Shown here: one piece after another, positions 50,194 to 61,648 of the stretch | Layout of the letters: each line of letters opens with the position of its first letter | Numbering within the stretch: position 1 is the first letter of the stretch | NCBI GenBank assembly: GCA_026874595.1 | Contig: CM049311.1 | Coordinates: forward strand, 14,475,676-14,539,675 | Length of the DNA stretch: 64,000 nucleotides | Source of the DNA: Sipunculus nudus | Lineage: Eukaryota > Annelida > Sipuncula > Golfingiida > Sipunculidae | Direction: 5' to 3' | The notes under the pieces: model-generated | The model's database searches: none | Seen by the model: the letters and a program-made list of their open reading frames with translations, nothing else | Told to the model about the DNA's origin: nothing | Translations under genes and position numbers: made by a program

Positions 50194-50346
50194 GTGATGC
50201 CGGAAACATATGGCAGAAAGCCAACGTTGAAATCAACACTCGGGTCAATCAGGAGTTCCGGGTTCAGTTTGAAGCTGTATCCGGACCCAGCCCGGCAGAT
50301 ATTGCCATCGACGATGTGCAGATTTTCTCTGGTCCTTGTCCTAGAG
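50194..50346 (+). CDS. MAM-domain protein, exon 5 (MAM C-terminal part)
   Basis: Acceptor ATATTTCAG and donor AGAG|GTAAGT. Encodes about residues 159-209 plus one base. IWQKANVEIN and FRVQFEAVSG are the usual MAM strands, and PADIAIDDVQIFSGPC is the family's closing signature with ADIAIDD at about 193-199 and the fourth conserved cysteine (Cys207). With exons 3 and 4 this completes one MAM domain of about 160 residues with all four cysteines. The open phase-1 donor shows that translation continues, but I could not recognise exon 6 in the remaining 13.6 kb. The next domain is unknown. Confidence 0.95.
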
Positions 50347-50685
50347 GTAAGTGAATAACTGTATACCTCCACAAAGAGTGCTCTTCATTTTTGGTAAGTG
50401 TTTCAATTGTCTCTCTGTTTTGTAGCGCTATATCAGTCTTGCATCTAAGATCTATTTGGACATTCATCTAAGCAGAATTGGGTCCAAAAATAATTGTATT
50501 TGAAGTAATTGTAATTACAATTTCTTTTTCAACTAATTGTAATTGTAATCAACTACAAGCATACTTGGCTATCAACCAATTTCCCATGGTTTTCACTTAC
50601 TTACTTCAAAGGCACATATATATGCATTTAAAATAATATGTTTATAATCTCAGGTTACTGGCTCATTTTTATTTAATGCATCAGA

Positions 50686-50805
50686 AACATCCAAATTTCC
50701 TACCAAAACCATCCCGATTTCCTACCAAAATCATCCCGATTTCCTACCAAAACCATCCCGATTTCCTTCCAAAACCATCCCGATTTCCCTGCAAAACCTT
50801 CCAAA
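50686..50805. repeat. 22-bp tandem repeat (ATCCCGATTTCCTACCAAAA)
   Basis: Four to five units with ATCCCG at 50711, 50733, 50755 and 50777, a strict 22-bp period. The open frame through it is a repeat artefact. Confidence 0.92.
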
Positions 50806-50889
50806 TGAAAAGATTTCAGGTTACCCAAGAGGGTAATTGTACCTATTTTATGCGACCCCGACACAGTTTAGATTACACCCTCGTTGATT

Positions 50890-51211
50890 TACTTAAATGA
50901 TAAATTCTAATTCTTTTAACTCATGATATATCATTTCAATAAACCACGTGAAAGACAAGATTTAAAGATGAAATCAATTTATGATAAAAAAGTTGTCGCA
51001 TAATGTTAACTATATTGTATATTATATTTTTATTGACTCGTATTACAAATTATTTGCAAACATAAGATGTGCATTGATTCATACTACTTTGGGAATTTTA
51101 TGTAAATAAACATAGAAGTGTGATCTTGCGCATGCGCGACAGCTCGGAGCACGGAGAAGAAACTTGAAAGTAGAAACACATAAGAAACACTGGTTTGATG
51201 ACTGAATATTC
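50890..51211. other. Intron 5, unannotated part
   Basis: AT-rich with a GCGCATGCGC palindrome near 51130. No feature recognised. Confidence 0.5.
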
Positions 51212-53714
51212 TAGCGACAGCTTGTCACCCCAAACGTCGATTTTAGATATACTGAAGACGATGAGGTGACAGTACAAGCTATTGGGTTCGCATCAATTCT
51301 AGTATGTGCAGATGTGCACGCCATTTCTGACACTACTTTTTCATCTTCATGTACTTCTTGAGCTGTCATTTTCCTGAGTTAAGACAAAAAGTGACGTTAT
51401 TCTGTTGGGGAAAATAATAATGATTACATCAACGGTTGACTTACGTGTATTCGTGCAGCAGTTTTTAATACCGAGGCTGGTTTTACTCGAAAAACTCGTC
51501 TCCACGTCTGTTAGCAGGAGAACCATAACTTCCGTTAGGGGATTCCCAAACGGCTATGTGTAAAACTCGGAAGTCCGAAGTCGGAAGCAAGGATTTTTTT
51601 AAATAAGGCAATGATCGAAGCATAATTAAAATGCTACTACATTAATGGAAAGTACCATTTTATTTTTATTGATAGAATTAGTTTTTTTTAGCATAATGCA
51701 AAAATCAAAGTTATCCATCTCAAGTTATAGACTCGGAAATGCCCGGTTATGGTCCAGATGTGTAAAACCCGGAAGCCAGTAATGGCTAATGCACTGGTCA
51801 GCATATCGTCAGCAAACGTGTCAAGCATTTTCAATTATTTCAATATGACATATTTTTCATAAACTCAATCTGTTTTTTAACATTCATGATGCTGTTTTTT
51901 TATAATATATTATATTGATATTTTATTTCATTTTTTAAAACAAGATTATATTAACTCATCAATATTTTACGCTGTTACCGTATTTTATGTTGGGGGAAAA
52001 GTTCAGTAAATGTTTAAAAATAAATTTTTACAGAGCAAATGTTATAGATTTGAAAAAATTCTGTTTAATTATAGAACCTGATACCAGCAACTATTAAGTT
52101 CAGAGAGAAGGATGTCTGAAAGCGCACGGTACTATACTGTATCGAGAATTCCGACTATAGTCCGGTTAATTTTGTTTTCTGAGGATAAAAATATAAGGAT
52201 CAAATAAAAATAGTGAGTATACACGGAATATTCAGATGCATGGATTTTTATAAAGATCAAAATATATTGAATTTTCATATTTGTTCAACGTATGGGAAAT
52301 ATATTACTGTTTTTATTTTGAATGACATCGTAATTTATAACTATTTTTAATGCCGTATTAGGGTTTATTATACCATATTTATTATTCAGTGGTGCATCCA
52401 TAGAGGGCGCAAGCCCATTTAGACGTAATATCTCTCATTTTATCGAGTTCTTTTCCAATAAATTCGTAATCAATTTTCATTTCTTTTTCAGATTACTTTT
52501 TTATTCCCCAGCAATTTCATTTTTATATTTTTGACTTTCCAATTCATAAGTTGGTGATTTACTCCACTTTGAGAGCATATAAATATATACTAGTATATTG
52601 AGGAATCCCCCCCCCCCCCATCGCATTACCGTGCGAGTCATGCACGGTCTCCCCACAGAGCTGAGCTCGGGGTGGGATCGACCGTGAAAAATCTCACGCC
52701 TCCTCGGCTGATACTCAGGCTCACGCACTGTGAGCCTGGGCGCTCACAGATCACAAAAGTCGGTAAAATGCAAAGTTGTCATAAGACTTAAACATATCAA
52801 TTACTTTACAATGAGTAATACCTTTAAATAGTGACATTTTGCAAGTTATAAATGTATAGACGCGCATTTCATCATTGACATTAACATGCTACGAACTTTT
52901 GAATATTTGGACTTTATAGTTTATACCGTAATTTTACAGAAATATAAATATTAAAGCCCACAACCTCAAGTTTGAATATATTGTTCATAAACATGTAGGA
53001 GAATAGTTGCGGAAAACAGAAAATCCTCATAATCATTTGTTTAAGGTGCCTCAAAATGTCCTCTTTACATTGCATATTTTAAAAAATTAATCCCTTCCCA
53101 TACATTCCTCATGTAAATATAAATATCTTTAACAAAATCATATCTCTAGATGGGGCGAAATATATTACGTGAAAATACACCCACACATATGTAAAATATA
53201 TATTAAATTTAGAAATATAAAATTAAGAAGTTATAGTTTTTCAATTATGTATCATGTATATTGTATTATACACTCATTAAAAGCAGAATCATGCATAAAA
53301 AATTTTTATATATGCATGCAACTATAATTATAATGTAACTGCATTTGGGCTGTGACTCTTAACTGACCACAAGTTAACCAGTGCGTCTCTGTGACTTTCG
53401 AGTTATACACATTGGATCACATCCCAGCACTTCTGACTGATTTCCGAGATGGCTTCCGAGCACAAAATCATCCATAACTTTCAGATTAAAGAATGGATCA
53501 CTATTATTCTTCACAGAATGATAATGAAGATCTTATTCTATCGGGGTAAAACAAAACGGTATTGAAGCGTAAGCATTTTGTACATGCTTTAAACTGCTTT
53601 ATTTATAAGACAATTCCTTGGTTTCCGGCTTCCGGCTTCCGACTTCCAAGTTTACATACACGACCGCGCCATGACACATTTAGTTTTGAATGAGAAGTAC
53701 CGCTTCACGTGAAT
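51212..53714 (+). repeat. Giant inverted repeat, left arm (about 2.5 kb)
   Basis: The reverse complement of this arm matches 53949-56482 almost throughout, from TAGCGACAGCTTGTCACCCC at the outer end to TCACGTGAAGCGGTACTTCT at the inner end (as read on the right arm). Differences are scattered substitutions and small indels. The arm carries a minus-strand frame that mirrors the one at 56325, a C-tract (52607-52619), the tRNA-like SINE motif (52685-52735, minus), and at its two ends related GTGTAAAACTCGGAAGTC modules in opposite orientation (about 51556-51830 and 53375-53660). No transposase is recognisable. Confidence 0.92.
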
Positions 53715-53948
53715 CGGTGCCACAGTGATGAAAGGAGGTAATAAATGTAATTATTTTTGTGTAACAACATTTCTTCTTCGATATTAAGCACATATAATAC
53801 GACTTTACAAGCCTGTGATACCAAATAATACCAGACAGTAAATATTTTGATCCGACCCTTAGAATGGGCGTTCTGTTGTGACCGCCATCATGACTCCAGG
53901 CCCTATCAGTTTATTTCCGAAGGCCTGAGTGTCATGTTGTCATGGCTA
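53715..53948. other. Spacer between the inverted arms
   Basis: 234 bp of unique sequence separating the arms, with no repeat or gene recognised. It is the loop of a potential transcript hairpin. Confidence 0.85.
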
Positions 53949-54456
53949 ATTCACGTGAAGCGGTACTTCTCATTCAAAACTAAAGGTGTCATGGCGCGGT
54001 CGTGTATGTAAAACTTGGAAGTCGGAAGCCGGAAGCCGGAAACCAAGGAATGTCTTATAAATAAAGCAGTTTAAAGCATGTACAAAATGCTAACGCTTCA
54101 ATACCATTTTGTTTTTTCCCCGATAGAATAAGATCTTTATTATCATTCTGTGAAGAATAATAGTGATCCATTCTTTAATCTGAAAGTTATGGATGATTTT
54201 GTGCTCGGAAGCCATCTCGGATTTCAGGCAGAAGTGATGGGATGTGATCCAATGTGTATAACTCGGAAGTCACAGAGACGCACTGGTTAACTTGTGGTCA
54301 GTTAAGAGCCACAGCCCAAATGCAGTTTCATTATAAATATAGCTGCATGTAAATATTAAAATTGCTTATGCATGATTCTGCTTTTAATGAGTGTATAATA
54401 CAATACATGATACATAATCGAAAAACTATAACTTCTTAATTTTTTTATTTGTTAAA

Positions 54457-54497
<41 letters not shown>

Positions 54498-56482
54498 GTG
54501 TGGGTTTATTTTCACGTAATATATTTCACCCCATCTAAAGCTTTGTTTTTGTTAAAGATATTTATATTTACATGGGGAGGGTATGGGAAGGGATTAATTT
54601 TTAAAATATGCAATGTGAAGAGGACATTTTGAGGCACCTAACACAAATGATTATAAGGATTTTCTGTTCCGCAACTATTCTCCTACATGTTTTTGAACAA
54701 TATATTAAAACCTGATGTTGTTGGGCTTTAATATTTATATTTCTATAAAATTACGGTATAAACTGGAAAGTCCAAATATTCAAAAGTTCATAACATGTTA
54801 ATGTCAATGATGAAACGCGCGTCTATACATTTATAACTTTCAAAATGTCACTATTTAAAGGTAGTACTCGTTGTCAAATAATTAATATGTTTAAATCTTA
54901 TGACAATCTTTGCATTTGACCGACTTTTGTGATCTGTGAGCGCCCAGGCTCGGGCAGCAGAGCACAGTGCGTGAGTCTGAGTATCAGCCGAGGAGGCGTG
55001 AGATTTTTCACGGTCGATCCCACCCCGAGCTCAGCTCTGTGGGAAACCGTGCATGACTCGCACGGTAATGCGATGGGGGGGGGGGGGGGGATTCCTCAAA
55101 ATACTAGTTTATATTTGGATGCTCTCATAGTGGAGTAAATCACAAACTTATGAATTGGAAAGTAAAAAATATAATAATGAAATTGCTGGGGAATAAAAAA
55201 AGTAATCTGAAAAATAAAGGAAAATAAATACGAATTAATTGGAAAATAACTCGATAAAATGAGAGATATTACGTCTGAACGGGCTTGCGCCCTCTATGGA
55301 TGTACCACTGAATAATAAATATGTTATAATAAACCCTAATACGGCATTAAAAATAGTAATAAATTACGATGTCATTCAAAATAAAAACAGTAATATATTT
55401 CCCATACGTTGAACAAATATGAAAATTCAATATATTTTGATCCTTATAAAAATCTTTATCTGAATATTCCGTGTATACTGACTATTTTTATTTGATTCTT
55501 ATATTTTTATCCTCAGAAAACAAAATTGACCGGACTATAGTCAGAATTCTCGATACAGTAGTACCGTGCGCTTTCGGACATCCTTCTTTCCGAACAAAAT
55601 AGTTGCTGGTACCAGGTTCTTAATTAAACAGAATGTGTTATATCTGTAACATTTGCTATGTAACAATTTATTTTTAAACATTTACTGAACTTTCCCCCAA
55701 CATAAAATACGTAACAGCGTAAAATATTGATGAGTAAATATAATCTTGTTTTACAAATGAAATAAAATATCAATATAATATATTATAAAAAAACAGCATC
55801 ATGAATGTTAAAAAACAGATTGAGTTTATGAAATATATGTCATATTGAAATAATTGAAAATGCTTGACACGTTTGCTGACGATATGATGACCGGTGCATT
55901 AGCCAATACTGGCTTCCGAGTTTTACACATCTGGACCATAATCGGGCATTTCCGAGAAAAAAAAATAGTCTATAACTTCGGATGGATAACTTTGATTTTT
56001 GCATTATGATAGAAAAAACCTTATTCTATCAATAAACATAAAATGGTACTTTCCATTGATCAAGTAGCATTTTAATTATGCTTCGATCATTGCTTTATTT
56101 AAAAAAATCCTTGCTTCCGACTTCCGAGTTTTACACATAGCCGTTTGGGAATCCCCTACCGGAAGTTATGGTTCTCCCGCTGACAGACGTGGAGACGAGT
56201 TTTTCGAGTAAAACTAGCCTCGGTATTGAAAACTGCTGCACGAATACACGTAAGTCAACCGTGGATGTAATAATAATTATTTTCGCCAACAGAATAACGT
56301 CACTTTTTGTCTTAACTCAGGAAAATGACAGCTCGAGAAGTAGATGAAAATGAAAAATTAGTGTCAGAAATGGCGTGCACATCTGCACGTACTAGAATTG
56401 ATGCGAACCCAATAGCTTGTACTGTCACCCCATCGTCTTCAGTATATCTAAAATCGACGTTTGGGGTGACAAGCTGTCGCTA
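53949..56482 (-). repeat. Giant inverted repeat, right arm (about 2.5 kb)
   Basis: Inverted copy of 51212-53714. It includes a TA microsatellite (54462-54491) replaced by a shorter AT stretch in the other arm, a G-tract (55075-55090) and the SINE-like segment at 54935-55025, which has AGAGCACAG, ATCAGCCGAGGA and GGTCGATCC (box B-like). Related end modules are at 54000-54280 (+) and about 55905-56140 (-). Confidence 0.92.
56220..56482 (+). CDS. Hypothetical outward-facing frame, open in both arms
   Basis: At the outer end of each arm a possible donor (ACAC|GTAAGT, near 56248) and acceptor (TTAACTCAG, near 56320) bracket a short intron just before an ATG at 56325. The frame starting MTAREVDENEKLVSEM continues to the arm edge. 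On the left arm's minus strand the same frame is open and meets a stop exactly at the arm border. Differences between the arms are largely amino-acid-changing, so purifying selection is not evident. No known domain is recognised. It may be a gene fragment captured by the repeat. Confidence 0.3.
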
Positions 56483-56799
56483 CCATCGGGTTGGAATTGT
56501 GACTCATTTCTCTTGGCTTTTATTTATATATTTCCAGTGCTTACGAACCAAATATAAAAAAAACTGATCAGGTTAATGGTAATATTTCGGATCTGCATGG
56601 TGATCCAAAATGTTGATTGAAGCATATTTGCTGTATCCAAGAGCTTTCCAGTTAAATTCGTTTAAATAAAATTGAATTAATTTATTACACTTGATTCCTT
56701 TATCTATTATTGAAACTGTCAAAAAATCTTAAGAGCTCGCACTAATTAATCTCTAACCCAGTTGGTGTTCTTGTCATAAGGTAGATGGCCTTTCAACAT

Positions 56800-57061
56800 A
56801 AAAGTAATTGCGATTCCTTTAAGAAATAATTGTAATTGTGATCGATTACATTTGTAAAAACACCGAAGTAATTGTAACTGTAATCGATTACTTTTCTAAA
56901 AACACCAAAGTAATTTTAATTGTAATCGATTACTTATCTAAAATACTAAAGTAATTGTCATTGTAATCGATTACTTTTCTAAAAAAAACACCAAAGTAAT
57001 TGTAATTATAATCGATTAATTTAAAAAAAACACCAAAGTAATTGTAACTGTAATCGATTGC
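56800..57061. repeat. TAATTGTAATCGATTA tandem repeat
   Basis: About five units of 45-51 bp with AAAGTAATTGTAATTGTAAT then CGATTACTTTTCTAAAAACACC. A related scrap lies at 50490-50555, on the other side of the giant inverted repeat. The array ends exactly at the candidate LTR edge at 57062. Confidence 0.85.
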
Positions 57062-57234
57062 TGTCGTGTTTTGGGTTCGATATAAACTAAGATGGGGCCG
57101 ATTACCGTAATCAAATACACGTGAAACAAATGCACAATCATTACACCATGTTTGACCGGGACTACTTTCTTTATTCAGTATGACGTCACAATATTCATAC
57201 GCCGGTTGTGTTATTCAGATATCAATACGCAACA
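57062..57234 (-). repeat. Candidate 3' LTR of the gypsy relic
   Basis: On the minus strand the 173-bp segment starts TGTTGCGTATTG directly after the purine tract GGCAAGGGAGAAT (57235-57247) and ends AACACGACA. It has TG...CA ends, an AATAAA signal, and a perfect TGACGTCA (57181-57188). It lies about 275 bp downstream of the integrase C-terminus, where a 3' LTR is expected. No partner 5' LTR was found. Confidence 0.5.
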
Positions 57235-57521
57235 ATTCTCCCTTGCCAATTATAAACTAGATTGAATTGACCATTGAAAACCAGTTGTAATAAAAGCCAG
57301 ACACTGTGTGAATATCAAAATATATGTAAGGAGATGAATGTCTATTGTGTAACTGTTGTTATTGTGAGTTAACCTTGTCCGGATAATATGTTAATATGTT
57401 TACTTAACTACAAGTCAAGTTTAACTTCACTGGAGCTTTTTTAACTCATACATATCTCCTTAACTGCGGTTTCCACGGATACTGTTGTTCAACAGCTGAA
57501 TTATGAAACATAGCTGTGCCA

Positions 57522-59790
57522 TTATATCATTATTCCTCTCAGATGTACAGCCTTCTTCGTTCCTGATACTATCTGTCTTCTCCAACAACTTAGTATTATC
57601 CAATATCTCCTCTGACAAATTATCCTGTTCTGCAGTGTCTGTATACCCTTTCCATTCAAATCTCTCCTGATCATCATCAGTTTACCATTAATTCTTCTCA
57701 TCATATACCTGAACAAAATATCACTAGGCATTCTAGACTGCAACTGTTCAATATGACCCGGTACCAATTTCTCTCTTCCTAAATAATTCCTAACATACAC
57801 TGTATCTCCTATCTGAAAACTCCTTGGTTTCAAAGTAATACCACCATAATCCTGAATTTGTGCAGTTTCTCTTTCACATGAAATTTCACATTTTGACGCA
57901 AAACATCTAAACGATAACGCAAAGTTCATAAACAACACTGCTGGTGTCTCGCTCGTAACATAATGTTTTGCATTACGATATATGCAAAGAGAAAACTATC
58001 TAACTTAATCTATGCAGATCCATTCCCATGACGTGCTTCTCTTAACCCCTGTTTTAAAGACTGAACAAAACATTCGGCTTGTCCATTAGTGCTAGGGTGA
58101 TAAGGTGCAATAAACTTATACCACATTCCTTAATAAAATTATGAAATTCTGCTGAAGTAAATTGTGTCACATTATATATAAGAGACTAAAATCTGTGGTA
58201 GACCCGTGGGACTGAAAAGTGTATGCAAAACAGATTAGGTCCTTTTATTGTGTAGCTGAAGGCATGAATTGATAAATACTTCAGGCCATATTGAATACGC
58301 ATCCACTACTACTAAGTAAGTATTGCCTTGAAACGTTCCTGCAAAATCTACATGAATGCGTTCATAAGGATTGGATGTGGGAACTCAAGGATGTAACGGT
58401 GCTAATGATACATTGTTTTGTACAGTCATGCATGATTCACATGCCCTGGCCATGCGTTCTATCCGATCATCTAACCTTGGCCACCAAATATAGGACCTTG
58501 CCACTAATTTCATTTTCCCGATACCAATGTGTCCACTATTTAATTCTGACAAAACTGTACTACGACCCTTTGAAGGCACAATACCTCTAAGACCCCACAT
58601 CAAACATCCCTGTTTAAGTGACAATTCATTCCTTCTGTGGTAAGATGGTCTTAATGCTAATGTTGGAAGCTTCACTGGCCAACCATCGTGCACATGTCTC
58701 ACAACTTTAGACAATACAGGATCTTTCCTGGTTTCTCTTACAATCTGGTCACTAGAAACTGGTAAAACGCCAATATGAAATACGTGAATCTGTAGCTTCC
58801 GTTTCTACCTGTACACTGTCATTTAGTTATATAGACAGATAATCAACATCAGCATTTGCTTTGCTAGTTCTATATCTTATGTCATAATCAAATCCTGCTA
58901 AGTGCATAGCCCATCACTGCATTCTTTCTGCTTCCAAAATTGGTAAACCTGTCTTAGGACCAAATATAGCAGTTAATGGCTTGTTGTCTGTGTTAATCTA
59001 TGGCCATATACAAAAGGATAGAAGTTCTTCACAGCAAAAATAATACCTATTGCTTCTTTCTCAATCTGTGAATAGTTAAGAATACGCGAAGCGAACTGCA
59101 CTGGTATCTATCTCTTTACCGTTCACAATTGTGTTAAAACTGCACCTTCACCTTCAGGTGAAGCATCTGTTGCCACGGTTATGGGCAGGATATATAAAGG
59201 ATCAAAATGTACAAGACAACCCGAGTTCTGCAATGACTCTGTTCTGTTCTACCTGTCACAAGTATTTCGTCTAGATACACCTGAACACCAGGTACGCCCT
59301 GTCATACCTGTTCCATAGCATTCTGTTGCATAGCTAGGGAAGCTGTAATCCCACACACTAACCTATTCTGTTGATATTTATATACCTATTGTGTGCAGAT
59401 GGTTAAGAGCTGCTTTAATTGCCTCATTAGTTAGTACCATCTGGTTATAAGCATGTGCTAGGTCAAGCTTAGTAAAGGTGAGACCACCTGCCAGGTGGGA
59501 CAAATTTCCTCTACATTAATGTTGGGAGGGGCTACCTGTTTTAATACTGGGTTGATAGTGGTTTTATAGTTTCCACAAATGCGCACAGAGCTATCTTTTT
59601 TTGTATGGGTACAATGTTATTGGTCTACATCCTTGTATTCACTGGTGTTAGCGCCCCACACTGTAGCCTATACTAATCTGTTTATTTCCTTCTATACAGC
59701 TATGTGTGGTCTAAGTGCATACGGTACACCATATTGGTTTACATGTGATCGGTCTCGCATCCTCATCTGAACTTGTATCTGCTTTAGGCC
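57522..59790 (-). pseudogene. Ty3/gypsy-type pol relic (RT, RNase H, integrase)
   Basis: Read on the minus strand from high to low coordinates, the order is that of a Ty3/gypsy pol. RT fragments: VRICGNYKTTINPVLKQ (about 59580) and GGLTFTKLDLAHAYNQMVL (about 59470). RT thumb and RNase H: a DPLYILPITVATDASPEG block (59200), an LNYSQIEKEAIGIIFAV block (59060) and a TDNKPLTAIFGPKTGLP block (58980). Integrase: H-H-C-C zinc site (58385-58714, with GHIG and CESC), first acidic block VVDAYSIWPEVF (about 58290), a TQFTSAEF block in which the second acidic residue is not visible, and NGQAECF with the glutamate. A C-terminal LKPRSFQIGDTVYVRN block follows (57522-57938). Stops and frameshifts interrupt it repeatedly, and no gag or protease was seen. 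It cannot be active. Confidence 0.88.
58385..58714 (-). pseudogene. Integrase zinc-binding segment of the gypsy relic
   Basis: Longest clearly integrase-like open piece. It has a His-His pair within LNSGHIGIGKMKL and a Cys-X2-Cys in ARACESC, the H2C2 zinc site of gypsy integrases. The 99-codon plus-strand frame overlapping it is its shadow. Confidence 0.85.
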
Positions 59791-59824
59791 TAAGACCTTT
59801 CAACTTGCCTAATTACTGATAGTC

Positions 59825-61225
59825 AGGTGGCTTAATTGAATTATCGTTACACGCCGGATAAAAGCACCAAATTTGGTATGAAGTACCTACAGGTCAATCC
59901 TGATTATTCTGGAAGGGGTGCCCACCCGAACTCCGTTTCTGGTTCTATCAGCAGGCCCTAGTCCAATATAACAGGATTTTACGTAAAATTTCATAAGTTT
60001 ACAAGAATATAAGGAATGTTGTAAACTCATTTGACTCTATAACTCATTTTAAATTAACCAGTATACATAATAAGAACACCATTATGAAATATAATGAACA
60101 GTTATCGTAGAAATTGTGACGAAAATAATGTTAAAGTATAATTGTAGGTCGCAAGAGGTCAAAAGGTCACGTAGTATTGTGACGAAAATAATGTTAATGT
60201 ATAATTATAGGTCGCAAGAGGTCAAAATGTCACGTCATTCATTGATGTGAAACTGTATCCTTCGAGTGTGTTTAAATGCCCTCATGTTCTGAAGTGAAAA
60301 TATTGAAGAAGTTAAGAAATATATAATTTCAATAAAAAATTAAAATTGCATAATGGTTAGGATTATAAAGATTAAACACTCATATAATTAAAATTTATAG
60401 GGAATATACTAGTATATATATACTTTTCCAGTGAAACCATCCCTTTTGAAAGCTATATCTGAAGTCGTATTGACGAAGAACCCATGAGATTGAAACAATT
60501 TTTCTAATTGTCCACACCTTTGATAATTATTTATCAGGGCACAAATACATCTCGATTATAAAATATGGTAAATGCGATAATGAAAATGTGTCATGAAGCA
60601 ATATTTGTTTCCACTTATCCAAAATAATATCTATCTGGAGGGAAAAGAGCTACAAGCAAATCAATGGACTTATTGAGTATATAATAAGCTAATGGGCGAC
60701 TCTTGAACATCGTTTGGGTATTTATATATGTTTGGAATAATTACATTTCTAAGAAATTAATAAATTGCAGTAAAATAATCGATGGTAGCAATTTAGATCA
60801 AGTTTAAATACAACGGAGCTTGCAGTGGCGTTTAGACACCTGTTGTTGTACTTTTTCTTTGTGTTGAGAGTGAATTATGGTTTGTACATATATTTAATAA
60901 ATACTTACATCGCTGATAATTTTATATTACTACCTAATTCCAAATAAATAATGAAATTATTTAACTGATTACAACTTCAATTTGCCAGGAAATAACTAAA
61001 TCGAAGAATTCGGTATTTATTTACATTTTATTTACTTAAAAAACTAGTTCATACTATATGCTTTTTGCACTGAAGAAAATGTCTGACTACATTTACAATA
61101 TTGTTTATTATTATTTATGTAGGTAAAATGAATATGCTAATGATGTATCATGGTGATGTGACCGTCATGGAAGCGTCAGTCTAAAGTTTCGTAGGTAAAA
61201 CATTATATTTTCAAATGTCCAAATA
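59825..61225. repeat. Tandem segmental duplication, copy 1
   Basis: Shares ordered blocks with 61235-62440: GAATTATCGTTACA, CACCAAATTT, GTGCCCA, TTAAGAACRCC, AGGTCAAAAGTCACGTC, GATTGAAACAATTT, TTTGTTTCCACTTATC, TTTGGAATAA and GTCTAAAGTTTCGTAGG. It contains its own 63-bp tandem duplication (60117-60233) with GGTCGCAAGAGGTCAAAA. Confidence 0.8.
60117..60233. repeat. 63-bp tandem duplication
   Basis: Two near-identical units starting TTGTGACGAAAATAATGTTA and containing GGTCGCAAGAGGTCAAAA, with copies at about 60117 and 60177. Confidence 0.85.
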
Positions 61226-61234
61226 GACAGCTAA

Positions 61235-61596
61235 CTAAACGGAATTATCGTTACATATCGAACAAAAACACCAAATTTTGTCAGAAGTATCTTCAGGTTA
61301 GTCCTTCAGGTGCCCATTCAGCAGGCTAGAGTCCACAAAAGCAGGATAACAAGACCTTATCAGACCTTTACAACAAAGAGGGGAATGCGGTAAAGTCGGT
61401 TGAATCGATATTTCATTTTCATTTAATCAATATACATATTAAGAACGCCTAAATATAACAAACATCTGACGTAGTAAATATGACCAAAACCAGTTTAGTT
61501 AAATGTAGCCAGCTTCAGGTCAAAAGTCACGTCATCCGTTCATCCTTTAATTGGTCCCACGTTTTAAAAGTAAAATATTTGAGCTCGGCTTTTAAG

Positions 61597-61648
<52 letters not shown>

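Noticed and set aside
57522-59790. Active retrotransposon or intact viral gene
   Set aside because: Frameshifts, stops, a missing acidic integrase residue and the absence of gag and protease show it is a dead relic.
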